NCBI GenBank assembly: GCA_963682175.1
Contig: OY821777.1
Coordinates: 2,745,501-2,809,500 of the forward strand
From: Triglochin maritima
Lineage: Eukaryota; Streptophyta; Magnoliopsida; Alismatales; Juncaginaceae
Reading direction: 5' to 3'
Length of the DNA stretch: 64,000 bases
Shown here: positions 24,960-36,833 of the stretch, piece after piece
Layout: each line of letters begins with the position of its first letter
Numbering within the stretch: position 1 is the stretch's first letter
Made by a program: the position numbers and the translations under genes
Notes under the pieces: model-generated
Database searches by the model: none
Seen by the model: only the letters and a program-made list of their open reading frames with translations
What the model was told of the DNA's origin: nothing

Positions 24960-26236
24960 AGAACATGCCTTATCTAGTGGTTGTAAACAGCTTGACAGAA
25001 ACTTACGTAATTATAATTTTAGGCTCATGAATAACTCAATTAAAGAAATTCAATGTTGAGATGAAGATGAGAACTATTGCCACATGTACCATGTGCTCAC
25101 CTCACTTTTAGTCTCACATTGGTGAAACTAAAAAGTTGAAGAATGTTGATAAACATTCTATTCATTTAACCCTTTGTAAATTGAACGAGAGGAGGAGAGA
25201 ATTCTCCACACACGCGCGTGCACGCGATCCGGGGCAGGACGTGGCGAGACGAGGCGTGGCGTGGCGAGGCAGCGGGGGTTTTGGGGGAAATTAGAGGTTT
25301 TAGCCTCAGGTGATGAGTGTATTTAATTTTTGGACCTCATGTTAATTGTTTTTGCAATTAAGTCATTGACTGTTACAAGATTAAATATATATATATATAT
25401 CACAGTCGGTTTCCTCCTACATACACACATTTTATTCTCATCATCTCTCTACGAAAATCGCCCATTTTCGGCGATTTTAGGTCTCCGAATCCAGAGTTCT
25501 CCGGCGACCGATTCTTGCGAGGTTCCGCGTTGCTTTCGTGGTATGTCGACTCTGGTGTGCGCCTAATCGATGGTGTGACCGTTCTATCCTGGGAGAAAAC
25601 CGGCAGACTATCAAACGCACTGGTATGTGGGCCGATATTTTCTCTGAGGCAAGTCACATTCCGACGGCTCGGTCTTCGAGATCGTCTCTTATCACTATTC
25701 ATTCGTTTCTTATTTTCTTATACATGTTTTTGTATGTTGGCTTTATTTGGCTTTAACACAGATTTGAAGACAAACATCAGGGATTAGTACTTAATACCAA
25801 TCACGCATAACTAAGACGAAAAGTAACAATATCAAACAAGCTCATAAAACCTTCACAAATATCACAAGTAGTTTATCTTATATTAACTTTTGTAAAATTC
25901 ATCGGATTCTGAACTGCATTGTCTAACATCAGAGCCTACAGGTGGAAGTATAGCTGTGATAGGCATATAAAAATTTAAATTAATTAATCAAATTGTGTTT
26001 TCTTTACTGTGAATTATTGTTTTATTTTTGTATTACTTTAGTAAGGCGTGGCATCAGAATCTTATCTGCTTCCAAGTTCCAATTTTTAAATTTGTTGGGA
26101 GTACTTTTATTATCCACCAAGCGAGAATCTGGTGATGTGCACTGAATCTAATGAAATAAAATATGAAATCCATCTTTTCCTTTTGGTCAGCCGATGAAAT
26201 TCCATTCTTCCTAACCCCTTGTTCGCTACTAATACG
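24960..26236. other. Repeat-derived spacer, no gene recognised
   Basis: AT-rich DNA with a short GC-rich block at about 25,205-25,275 (repeated GTGGCG/GAGGCG) and a TA microsatellite near 25,388-25,400. TGTTGAGATGA at 25,054 and the following text look like a plant copia LTR start, but I found no partner end or target duplication. Open frames around 25,330-25,790 look non-coding. Confidence 0.4.
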
Positions 26237-27415
26237 ATATCTGTTAGATCCTAACTCTTCTTAATGCTTAATTGTGTTTAGGGGAGGTTTAGAGAAGATT
26301 GAGATGGGCGGCTGAGATGGATTGAGGAGATTTGTATATAAGGTTCAGATTTCTCTCTCTCACTTTTCTCTCTCGCGCGTGCATCTCTCTCATTTCCTTC
26401 CACGTTCCAGTCGGAGAAGTTGTGAGGCGTGATCGACGACACCCGGAGAGGCTCGGAAGGTTGTCGGAGTCTAGGGGATCGTGGTCGTGGAGTTCACCGA
26501 AGAAGAGTGTTGCGCGGAGAAGCTCGTCATGTTTCTTCTAAGGTTTCTTCAAGCCTTAAGGTATGTCAAACTTGCTTTTATGCTCACCTATGTTTAGTGT
26601 GGGGGTGAGAGCGGTCGACGGTAGGCCGAATTGTAGGATTTCGTGTCCCTATGTATGTATATATTTTAAAAGAATTAATACAACATACAAGATCGATTTT
26701 CATATTTTCAACAATTTCTATGTACATAGTTTTGTGATTATTCTAATAACATGTAATCCTACATTTATTAAAATAAATCACAAATGTAGAATCATACCTA
26801 AATGTTCTTTAAAACCTTCTTGAAGATTCGGAGTCGCGTTGCTCGTTGAATCGTCCACGGATTTGCCTCCGAGTGTTCACCAAACTCTAAACAAGATTAG
26901 AGAGAAATGAGTTAGTCAATCAATCTCTAACAATGTTTAGAATCTAGCTAATGACCCATCTTTAAGCTCCTGAGATTCTTATCTCTAAAACTTAAATTTA
27001 CTAAGAGATTTTCATGGTGATTGGGGAGAGATTAATGAGAGAAAGATTTTTGCATTAGTTGTTAAACAAGTAGGAGTAGGGGTCCTTTTATAGTCTCCCA
27101 AAATATCCTTATCAAGAGCTATTATTTAGCCATGATCTCTTGCTTATTCTCTCCTAAAATTAATCTCTAATTTCCACATAATCACCCACAAAAAACGTTT
27201 TAATTAAATCTGGAATTAATCCACCCATGATTTAATTAATCTCTTAATAATTCAGGCAGAATCGTTCTTGTTCAGTAGACCGAGTATTATTCGGTCAACC
27301 GAACCATTTGGTTATAACACGTGTTCGGTGCACCGTGAGCTAGACGGTCGACCGAATCCGTACGAGAAAAATTCCCTAGAAGAATTCGGACGAACCACGT
27401 CTTTTACTCGGTCTA

Positions 27416-29457
27416 CCGTTTGTCGGATTTCATGTTTAATTATACATATATATTTTCGAATTTTTTTATGTATAATAAGTATCAATTTTCAATTTTCTAT
27501 AATTTATTTCATGCATGCATCAATTTGTTTCAATATATAGTTTCAAAACTTTATTAAAACAAATATGGGCTCTGAAATTCATACATAGAAGTTCTCTAAA
27601 ACTTCTTGAAGATTCGGAGACGTTGGGGATGCTCCTCGTTGCGCCGGATGCCTCCGAGTATTCACCAAACTTTAAACAAGATCGGAGAGAGGGAAGCTAG
27701 TCTCTCAATCTCCGATAGGGTTTAGAATCCAATTACTAACCCCTCTTTAATTCTCTTGAGAATATGATCTCTTAAGAACTAAAACTAAACTTATGAATTA
27801 AGGGATTTTCGTGGAGAATTATGGAGAGAGAATTTTTGCACAAGAAATAATGAATTAGATTCTTTGGGTAATGAAATAAGCTTGTATTTATAAGCTCTCT
27901 CCAAATTACTTATTCATGTGCAACCCCTTGCCCATGATCTCGTGCAAAATTCCATCTAATCATCCATTATTTAATAATAAATAATATTAGCCACGAATTA
28001 AATCAATTATGGACCAATTCCATGCATGATCTAATTAATTCTTAAATTAATTCTGCACAAAACCGTTTGGACCGGTCGACCGTTTCAAGGTTCGGTCGAC
28101 CGCTCGAACCTAGTTTCGGTCGACCGTTCGTAACAGGAGTTATTCCATCGCAATGTTCGGTCGACCGACCGATCACATTCGGTCGACCGTTCGAACATAT
28201 GAAAATTCCTTGTTATCGGTCGAGACACGTCCCGTCGACCGTGCCCGATCGGTCGACCGTTTACTGCTAACCGGTCGACCGTTTGAGCACTGTTCTGCAG
28301 ACTTGTCAAATTTCGGTTTAATCCCTACAAAATTTGACATTTCGGGATTAGTAGTAAATTCACAACTTATGTAACATATTATCTTATGTAATGATCAATC
28401 ATTACACCCCATAATATTTACATCACATATGAATTTAATTTAGATTCTAATTATGTTATTAATCACAACATAATTTTGATTTTGCTTGTTCACCCCATGT
28501 GTCATATTTTCTACATGAAACCCGACACATCCTATGAACTCAAAATCCCCATTACTCGTTTCCCAGTTTTGTGGTGTGACCTATGGGAGGATCTAAACTA
28601 AGTTGGCAGTGATATTAAGAGCTTAATATCCCAAGCTATAAGCGGTATCTAGCTACACATTATAGCTCCCAATTAGTTAGATGTCTTAATTCCACTCGAA
28701 CCAAAACCCGATCCATTTAGTGATGGAGTGCACCACTTGTGTCCGTCCCTTGCCTCATGATATTAAGAATACACACAAAGTAGTATTGTGTCATCTTTGT
28801 ATTAGTATTCATTTCTTGATCTCTTTAAGCAAGTTATAAATATGTGACTTAACTCAAATCACATTGTGCACATTACAACTTTGCTTTATCAAGGGGCCCA
28901 CTAATATCATCACTCAATTAAGAGGGGCAATGATAATCTTTTGACTAACTATCTTCTCCAACGAAAGTTATACTTAACCAACTAACGTCTTTACACTACA
29001 CTTATTGATAGCTTAAGACATTAGTCTAATTAAGCATTCCTTAAGCGATCGGATATAAGTCTCATATCAAAGGACCAAGGACACAGTAAAATATTAATGA
29101 CACAAAAACACATTTCTATAATATTTTACTTGTTAGGTCAATTCGGTATACAAAAGTAATATCTTCCTCTTTTGTGTACCCGTGTTGTCACTCACTTGTA
29201 GAGCTACAATAATCTATGACCAACACGACAATCTTAACTCGGTAATTAATGTCCCATGTTAATTACCATGATTGTGAATATCTTTTGTTTTATGTAGACC
29301 AATATCTTTTAGAGCTCTACGGTTAAGGACCAAGAGCATCTTCCTTAACACTTCCAAAAGACGAATAACATAAACAAGGAACAAAATGATTTCTCATTCA
29401 ATTCATAATAATTGACATTTAAAAGTAAAACTTTTAGAACACATTCCCTTCACCGTT
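27416..29457 (-). mobile_element. Solo LTR, family 2 (inner copy), nested in outer copy
   Basis: Runs from TGTCGGATTTCATG (27,421) to CACATTCCCTTCA (29,452), 2,032 bp, with target duplication CCGTT at 27,416-27,420 and 29,453-29,457. It is homologous to the outer copy along its length. The minus-strand TATA-like CTTATAAATACAAG lies near 27,885-27,900. The palindrome cluster at 28,070-28,285 sits 170-400 bp upstream of that TATA, where U3 enhancers would lie. The insertion point is within the outer copy's own GGTCGACC-like cluster. Confidence 0.9.
28070..28285. repeat. Cluster of CGGTCGACCG palindromes (family 2 LTR)
   Basis: About seven exact GGTCGACCG units within 215 bp, plus variants such as CGTCGACCG and GGTCGAGAC. 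Spacing is irregular (roughly 20-45 bp). The core CGGTCGACCG is a perfect 10-bp dyad with three CpG sites, flanked often by TT/AA or TTCGAAC. Confidence 0.9.
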
Positions 29458-30879
29458 GACCCACCAGAATCGCTCCTGGGACATAGTCATCGGATGACCG
29501 TGTCACATTCGGTCTACCGAAAATACTACTTCCCGGTTGACCGTGCACAGTCAATTAACCGAACCTGATTGTCCAGGCACTCCAGACAATTTCAGTCAAC
29601 CAATTGCGCTTACCCGTTCCCTATTCGGTTAACCGATCCGAAGATACCCCGGTCGACCGAACCATGAACGGTTCACCATGTTTGACCCCAATTTTGCATT
29701 TGTCGAATTTTGGATTTATTTCCAACAAAATTTGATCTTTTAGAGTTTTTAGCAATTCACATCCTATATATATTATCATATGTAATATTAAATTATTACA
29801 CCCCATAATATATACCTCATATTAATTTATTATGATTCTAATTATGTCAATTCTCATGACATATTGATTTTAATTAATTCACCACATGTGTCATATTTTC
29901 ACATGAAACCCGACACATCTTATGAACTTAAAATCAACCTCTTGTTTCTCAGTTTGGTGGTGTGACCTATAGGAGGATCTAAGCCAAATTGGTAGCAATA
30001 TTAAACACTTAATATCTCAATATAAGTGGTATCTAACTACACATTATAGTTACCAAATTAGCATAGATGTCTTTGTTCCACCCGAACCAAAACACGATCC
30101 ATTTAGTGATGTAAGTGCACCACTTGTGTTCGTCCCTTGCCTCGTGATATTAAGAATATATACAAAGTAGAAATGTGTCATCTTTGTATTATATTCATTT
30201 CTTGATCTCTTTAAGCTAATTATAACTATGTATCTTAACTCAAGTTACATTGTACACATTATAATTTTGTTTTATCAAGGGACCCACTAATATTATTACT
30301 CAATTAAGAGGCACAATGATAATCGTTTGACTAGCTATCTTTTCCAACACAAGTCATGCTCAACCAACTATTGCCTTTATCACTATACTCGTTTATAGCT
30401 TTTGACAATAATCAAATTAAGCACTTCTTGAGTGAAAAGATATAAGTCTCATATCTTAGGATCCAAGACACAGTAAAAACATTAATGACACGAAACACAA
30501 TTTCATAATGTTTTACTTGTTAGGTCTATTCAATATATAAAAGTAATATTTTCCTCTTTTATATACTCGTGTCGTCAATTATTTGTAGAGCTACAACAAT
30601 CGATGACCAACACGACAACATTATCTCGGTAATTAATGTTCCATGTTAATTACCATGATTGTGAATAACTTTTGATTTATGTAAATCATTATCTTTTAGA
30701 GCTCTACGGTTAAGGACCAAACGTCTCTTCCTTAACACTTCCAAAAGACGAATACCATAATCAAGGAACAAAATGTTTGCACATTCAATTCATAATAATT
30801 GACATATAAAAGTAAAACTTTTAGAACACATTCCTTTCACGAATGACTCGTCAGACTTGCACAACAGTTTTTCTTCACT

Positions 30880-31310
30880 ATAACGGTTGACCGGTGTTTT
30901 GGGTTCGGATATTAGTGGGCAACATCTCTTGCACCGGTCGAACGATACCTTTGGGTTGTCGACCAATGGTGCAATTGGAGCGAGAGATGAAGGCTTCGGG
31001 TACTTTTGGTCGAACGGGACCCTTTTGCCGGTCGACCGAAAATACTGTCGTAGGTCGGTTGGGGCGTTGACCATCCAAACGGTCGACCGCATGTTTGACT
31101 CGTCCGACCGACGACTTAAGTTAATTTAAAGGTCATTTGACCGGAAGTGTTGTTTCAGTCGACCGTGTAGTGTGGTTTGATGGTGGGTTGTACTAATGCA
31201 TTTCGGTCGAATGGTTCCCCTTTGTCGTTCGACCGATTGACGGGTTTTTCGGTTGGGTAAGTCCTCTAGGTGAGGAATCGGTCGACCGGTGATGTGTTTT
31301 TCGTTCAACC
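30880..31310. repeat. Cluster of GGTCGACCG-like motifs (family 1 LTR, copy A)
   Basis: Exact or near-exact units recur from about 30,930 to 31,310 (GGTCGACCG, GGTCGAACG, GTTCGACCG, GTCGACCA). It is older and more diverged than the cluster in copy B, but lies at the equivalent place in the LTR. Confidence 0.8.
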
Positions 31311-31997
31311 GTTTTTACACAGTTTTGGTGTTTTCTTTGTTGTTATTGATCGGCTAGAAGACAACGAGTTCACCGACCCTTTTGAGGCAACGGACAGACA
31401 GGTCGGCCAATAACGATAAGTGGTGACTCTTTGAGCGGGTTGTGGTTGTTATTGTCGTGGTTTCGGCGAATGATGCAAAACCGTGGCTCCGGTAACATTG
31501 AGGCAAAGTCGTAGCTCCAGCAAATGATGCAAAACCGTGGCTCCGGTAACATTAAGGCAAAATCGTGACTCCGGTGAATGAGGCAATTGTTGGTGGTTTT
31601 CAGTTGTTAGGCTTGTGTACTTTTATGGTTTTTTCGTATTCATTGTTTCATTCATGTGTTAGGGTTTGACATACGAGATTTTCTTATGGAAACTCATGCA
31701 TAGTTCATGTTGCTTTTTAGGCTGAGAGCGGCGTTAGGAGGGTGGTGACCGCGGAGGAGGTGCTCGAAACCAGATCCTGTTTTCCTTCTTTTTGAGGTGT
31801 TGGTGATTACATATGTATATTTTCCCATTATGAGTTTTTGATGTAATCACGTTGTTTTGTAAACTCGGTCACACACACACATATATATATATTATATGTT
31901 GGTGCACCTGTGTGCGTATGTCTTTCCGTAATGCCTTCAATTTGATTGTATGTTTAAATTTTAATTTTTTCCGCAGTTCTGAGGACGTTACAATATC

Positions 31998-32942
31998 ACA
32001 TTTAATTATGCGTTTAATGGTTCAAATTAAAATATTGCGTGGATAAATAAAAAACAATCATATATTTTGGACAAAACTCTATTGTTTGAAAAGAGAGTTT
32101 CCGAAACCAATTTCCTTATTTATTGACTTCTATTCGACGTGGAATTACTGCCATACCAATGTTCCAAAGCATATTTCTGGTTTCTATTTTGTTATTTCCT
32201 CGAAAATATAGGTTTTAATTGTCTTTTTATATAGTAAAGATAGATAGCATTAAAATTTCCACTACACGGTCACAGAAATGTCAACCACTTACACGAAAGG
32301 ATTAATTAATCAATTTATGTTTAAAAAACCACAGACAATATCTCAATTTACTTAATTTTTCATAATATATAAGATACCTTCTTGGTTGACTAAAATAATC
32401 AATTTCATGGACCAATTTAACTTATCTTTGATCAATTAAATAACTTCCCCTCTGAAATCAAACTTGGAAGTCTCCATTCATCGTTTATAACCAGATGAAT
32501 TTACTTAAAACACAAATTTAACACGAGAACACCTTTGAGGGTTTTGGTCATATTACGAAATAAAAGTTACAAAAAGTATTGCTATTATTTAAATTTATCA
32601 TCAAAATAAATAAATAAATAAACATCAACGCAATATTGACAATTTTTAGTGTAATAAAATTTTTATTCAGATAATCTAGCTATAAAAAAATAAAAAATAA
32701 ATGTACTTATTTCTGTTTTCTTTCAATATTTTCAATAATAAACAAAATTATTTTAAATTTTATATTTATAATATCGTGAAGTTCGAATATTTTAAGGAAA
32801 CATTAACCGACACAGGAGCGGTTAAGGCCTTTAAGGGACAAAAAATCTAATAAACCCTAAACCTGTCGTCCGAAGCCGTCACCTCCCCCAAAACCCAAAA
32901 CCCTAGATTTCGAGCTGCTCCGATTCCTCGATTCCTTCTCCC
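31998..32942 (+). promoter_or_regulatory. AT-rich spacer and La promoter with telo-boxes
   Basis: The first 800 bp is AT-rich with no recognised feature. Just upstream of the La start codon are two telo-box elements, AAACCCTAA at 32,852-32,860 and AAACCCTAG at 32,898-32,906. Telo-boxes are typical of plant genes for translation and RNA metabolism, often near the transcription start, which fits the gene downstream. Confidence 0.6.
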
Positions 32943-35700
32943 ATGGCGACCACCACCTCTCTCGACGCCGCCACGGCCAAGGAAGTCCTCCGTCAGGTAA
33001 CAACCCCACCTTTGATATCCTCCAACACGAAGAAAGCTACCTTCTTTTGGTATTATTTGATATCTTTTTGGCTTTTTGTAGGTTGAATTTTACTTTAGCG
33101 ACAGCAATTTGCCCAGAGACAAATTCCTGTCCAAGACCGTGAACGAGAATGAGGATGGATGTAAGCTATCGATTCCTTTTGGTTATTGAGATTGTGTTTG
33201 TTTTGGATTTTGTGTTCGACTTTCTTAAAGGTGTGATCTTTTTGGGTTTTTTTTATTGCAGTGGTGAGTTTGGGCTTAATATGCTCGTTTGCTAGGATGA
33301 AGAAGCACTTAGGTTTGGGTAGTGATGTGAAACCGGAAGATGTACCGGAGGAGAAGATTGTGACTGTTGCAGAAACCCTGAGGGATTCTAAGAATCTCAA
33401 GATTTCCGAAGACGGTGAGTCTTCTTATTGCATTTCCTGAATTAAGGTTGATGTATTAGAACCTCACGAAAACTGGCTTATTGAGTTAATGGAATGGTCC
33501 ATTTTCAATGATCGCGAGCTTTACTTTTGCCTTTGATAGCTCACAGCTGCCCAGAAAGATCACAATGTAGTTTTTGGTACCTCACAAATTGTTGTTTGCT
33601 CATAGGAATCAACTGTACTTTCTTTAGAATTATGTCTAAAAAATTTGGTTCTATTGAGTACCAGTAACCACCCAAGTAAGTTTCACTTAAATTTGGTGCA
33701 ACTGACTTTGTTTATCTAGAGTAGTGCTGTACTATAATACAATCTCATGTCTTAAATTAAGCTCGCTGCTGCTTGAATTTGCTGAAGCATGTGTCTTTTA
33801 TCAGTTTATGTTCTTTTTTTGATGTTCCCCTTGCCCCTGTCTTTGCTCTCTTACATCTTCATTAAGGTTTTATCCCCTAATAGTAAAACAGGTTATATTT
33901 CCGCTAAATGCTTGTTTAAATTCTGTATTACGGTAAAAGTACACTTTCTATGTTCGTGATATTGAACTTCTCATTGCCTTCATTTAGGAAAGAAAGTTGG
34001 TCGAAGCACTGAGCTGTCAAAGCCCGAAGAGGTCATAGAACAAGTTGATTCAAGGACCATTGCTGTCTCGCCTCTACCGCACGATGTTAAGCTTGAAGAT
34101 GTGGAATCTTTCTTTAGTCAACATGGGAAGGTATGCTTTTGTTGTATTAAATTATAAATAAACAGGTTCACATTGTAATGCAAACAGAAAAGGTAAATAG
34201 GTTCAGATTGTTATGCAAACAGAAAAACTAAAAGCTGAAAATGTGCTGCTATAAATAGGTACTATATATGTCATAGTGGGATTGTGCTCCCTGTAATCAT
34301 CAGAACTTATGGGGTGTTTAGATTTAGATCAGAACTTATGGGGGTGTTTAGATTTAGATATCAAAGCACCATTTTCAGTCTATGGCCTCGTCTGCAAACA
34401 TCATGCCTGTGCCTCCTGCTTATGTCTCCTTGAGCTTATTATTTGATCACATTGCGCCTTTTGCATCAGACGGTCCCAAAATTGCATGCCAAATATTATG
34501 TTTATTTGCCCTGTTCCTTTTTTTCATTTTATGTTGATCTTGATGTGATGCATAATTTGCAGGTAAATAGTGTGAGACTACCTCGTCACATAGCAGATAA
34601 AAGACACTTCTGTGGTACTGCTCTGGTTGAGTTCTCTGAGGAGGAGGTTGCTGGCAAGGTTTCGAAGGAGAGTTTGGTTTATGCTGGAGCAGAGCTTGAA
34701 ATGATGCCCAAGTACGTGATTATTAATTTTTATGTATTTTAGCGCAATCACGGCATTGAGCTACATTTTTACTTACAAATATATTTTTCATTTTGATTAT
34801 GCACTTAATGTAGGAAGGATTTTGACACTGAAAGATCAAAGATGCGTTTGGAATTTGAGAAATCTCATCCAAACAAAAATTCCGATGGCGATGAGAATGG
34901 AAGGTTTACATCTTCTCCGAGTATCTGTTGACTGCTGTTGTGTAACGTCTTTATATTTGTTCTTATTACTCATTCTCTATAGATTTGTTTGTAGCTACCC
35001 AAAAGGTCTGATTATTGCTTTCAAGTTGACGGACACCTCTAATGGAGAACAAGTGGAGTCTGTTGAACCCACAAGTGAAAACCAACCTCAAAGGGAAGAA
35101 GAAAAGACTAATGGAAAAGATGAAACTGTTCCAGAAGACAATCAGGCGGAAAAGGTGGAAGGTGCTGCGCAAGACGTTGCCGGTGAGGTGGAAGATGCTT
35201 CTAAGGAGACTGGAAATATAGAATCTGAAGTAACGGAAGATAGTAAAGAGACAAAAACTCCTAAAAGAGAGAGTGTAGTCACTCGTGAGGATCTAAAGGA
35301 GGTCTTCCAGAGGTTTGGAACTGTCAAGGTACGTCTTCTAAAAAAAGTTCCCTTATACTGTTTCTTATGGCTGTGGCTTTTTTTCTGTTGCCATGACCAT
35401 GTAATGTTGTCAACTTGTCATGTTACTTATATGTCCTAAAGCCTGTTGGACTGATGTATTTAATATTTTTTTTCTATTTAGAAATTTCTTAAATAGTTTT
35501 GTTTGCTTTGGTACTTGAAAGTTACCACGGACTTACTTTATGTTAACCATGGTTTTCAGAACCGAACCGGACGTCGAGCCGGAATTCTCAAAGGTTCAAG
35601 CAGGGTCGAACCGGTTGAACCGGTGACGTCATAAATAATTAAATATAATATATATAAATATCCGGATAAGAAGCTTAGATACATAAGAATGAGCTCATGG

Positions 35701-35733
<33 letters not shown>

Positions 35734-36833
35734 TATCCGGATAAGAATCATTGAACCAACGACCTTTTGTTTGGTATTCATCAGAAGATTCAGAACAGGT
35801 GAATTAATTTTAAAAAAATACAAAATCTGGGTTGAACCGGAGTTGAACCGGCCTGAACCGGTTCGACCGGTTGAACCGCCGGTTCAGGCCGGTTCAACAT
35901 CAAATGCGATTTTGGAGGGTGAACCAGACCGGACAGGCCTCCGGTTCACGGTTGGACCGGCCGGTCCGGTCCGGTTTTCATAACAGTGATGTTGACGTTT
36001 TGTTTGTATGTTCCCTAGACTCGTAGACTGATTTTTTGCTGCAATGCAGTTTATTGACTTCAAGATAGGAGATGAATCAGGATATATACGTTTTGAAAAC
36101 CCTGATGCTGCTGTAAAAGCTCGTGCATCGGCAGCTCTTGTTCCAGAAGGTGGTCTTGTCGTGAAAAATCAGTTGGCTACCTTGGATGCTGTTGCAGGTA
36201 CACTTCCATGCCCCTTCCATGCCCCTTTTTGTATGAGTCTTGCAAATCATTTCTGTTAATTTTAGATCTGTTCTCTTGGCTTATTTGTCCCTTGTTTTTT
36301 CTATGTACTGTGCTATTCTTGTAAATGGTAGGACATAATGTTGTAGGACCTCATTATTTGTGTCTAAACATGTTTTAAACTTATAGAGCATTGTTTATTG
36401 CCTGAAACAGTAACTAGAATAAGGAACATGACTAAATCCATGAAAATTCTTCAATCCACAAAATTCTTTCTAAGATCCGTCTAGACTGGTTTGGTAATTT
36501 GCTTTTACATTTTAGAGATAATAGCATTGCTCTTCTGCTCAACTATTTCAGGTGAGGCTGAAAAGGAGTACTGGAGCTTACTCCGAGGCGGTCAAGATAA
36601 ATACAAGGATCACAGGAGTAACAGAGGAAGGTTTGTTCCTACTTTCCTACGCTTGTATTCTGATATGATTTTAGCTCTATTTAACTGTAAATGTTCAGTG
36701 CAAGAGTATACATAACTATTACTGATACATTGTCAGGGGCAGAGGTAACAAAGGTGGGAGGGACTTCAATGGCAAGCGCAACAGGGACTCCAATGGCGGT
36801 CGACAACACAAAGCTCAGAAGGTTGCTTCCTGA
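32943..36833 (+). CDS. LA1: La protein (RNA polymerase III transcript chaperone)
   Basis: Nuclear La protein that binds 3' oligo-U ends of new Pol III transcripts. Ten exons: 32943-32996, 33082-33160, 33262-33414, 33988-34130, 34563-34711, 34814-34903, 34995-35328, 36050-36197, 36552-36630 and 36737-36833. Phases agree and give 441 residues. The La motif spans roughly residues 10-93 (VEFYFSDSNLPRDKFLSKTV, LVSLGLICSFARMKKHLGL). RRM1 is about 112-195 (RTIAVSPLPHDVKLEDVESF, GTALVEFSEEEVAGK). A Glu/Lys-rich linker precedes a second RRM at about 315-395 (EDLKEVFQRFGTVKFIDFKI, GYIRFENPDAAVKA). The tail is Gly/Arg/Lys-rich (NRGRGRGNKGGRDFNGKRN). This is the true-La architecture rather than LARP. Intron 7 holds an hAT MITE. 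No defect seen. Confidence 0.95.
35540..35996. mobile_element. hAT-type MITE in La intron 7
   Basis: A 441-bp element (35,548-35,988) flanked by 8-bp duplications ATGTTAAC and ATGTTGAC (7 of 8 match). Imperfect terminal inverted repeats begin CATGGTTTTCAGAACCG and, at the other end on the reverse strand, CACTGTTATGAAAACCG. The subterminal parts are rich in AACCGG/GGTCCGG motifs and a TA run fills the middle. There is no coding sequence. An 8-bp duplication fits the hAT superfamily. Confidence 0.82.

Larger units (their letters stand above)
26627..30844 (-). mobile_element. Solo LTR, family 2 (outer copy), inside family 1 LTR
   Basis: Runs from TGTAGGATTTCGTG (26,632) to CACATTCCTTTCA (30,839) with target duplication CGAAT at 26,627-26,631 and 30,840-30,844. 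Without its own nested copy it is about 2,171 bp. On the minus strand it begins TGAAAGGAATGTG, has a TATA box (CTATAAAAGG, near 27,090) and ends GAAATCCTACA, so minus is the likely transcription direction. It carries a diverged cluster of GGTCGACC-like motifs at 27,280-27,415 and 29,465-29,680, interrupted by the inner copy. No coding sequence was seen. Confidence 0.9.
26237..31997. mobile_element. Solo LTR, family 1 (copy A), with nested insertions
   Basis: Starts TGTTAGATCCTAACTC at 26,242 and ends GAGGACGTTACA at 31,992, flanked by the 5-bp duplication ATATC (26,237-26,241 and 31,993-31,997). TG...CA ends and a 5-bp duplication define an LTR insertion; there is no internal coding region. 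Removing the nested element leaves about 1,538 bp (26,242-26,631 plus 30,845-31,992). It matches copy B at 51,545-53,660 in its start (TGTTAGA-CCTAAC), a TATA-plus-pyrimidine segment, GGTATGTCRA, the palindrome cluster and the TTCCGC...GTTACA end. Orientation is unresolved: a plus-strand TATA followed by a CT-rich tract argues for plus, while the minus-strand start TGTAAC argues for minus. Confidence 0.88.

Noticed and set aside
25054..25800. Possible copia LTR starting TGTTGAGATGA
   Set aside because: No matching end, target duplication or second copy could be found in the window.
28067..28374. Open frames on both strands in the palindrome cluster
   Set aside because: They reflect the repeated GGTCGACCG motif; the same low-complexity pattern appears in several frames.
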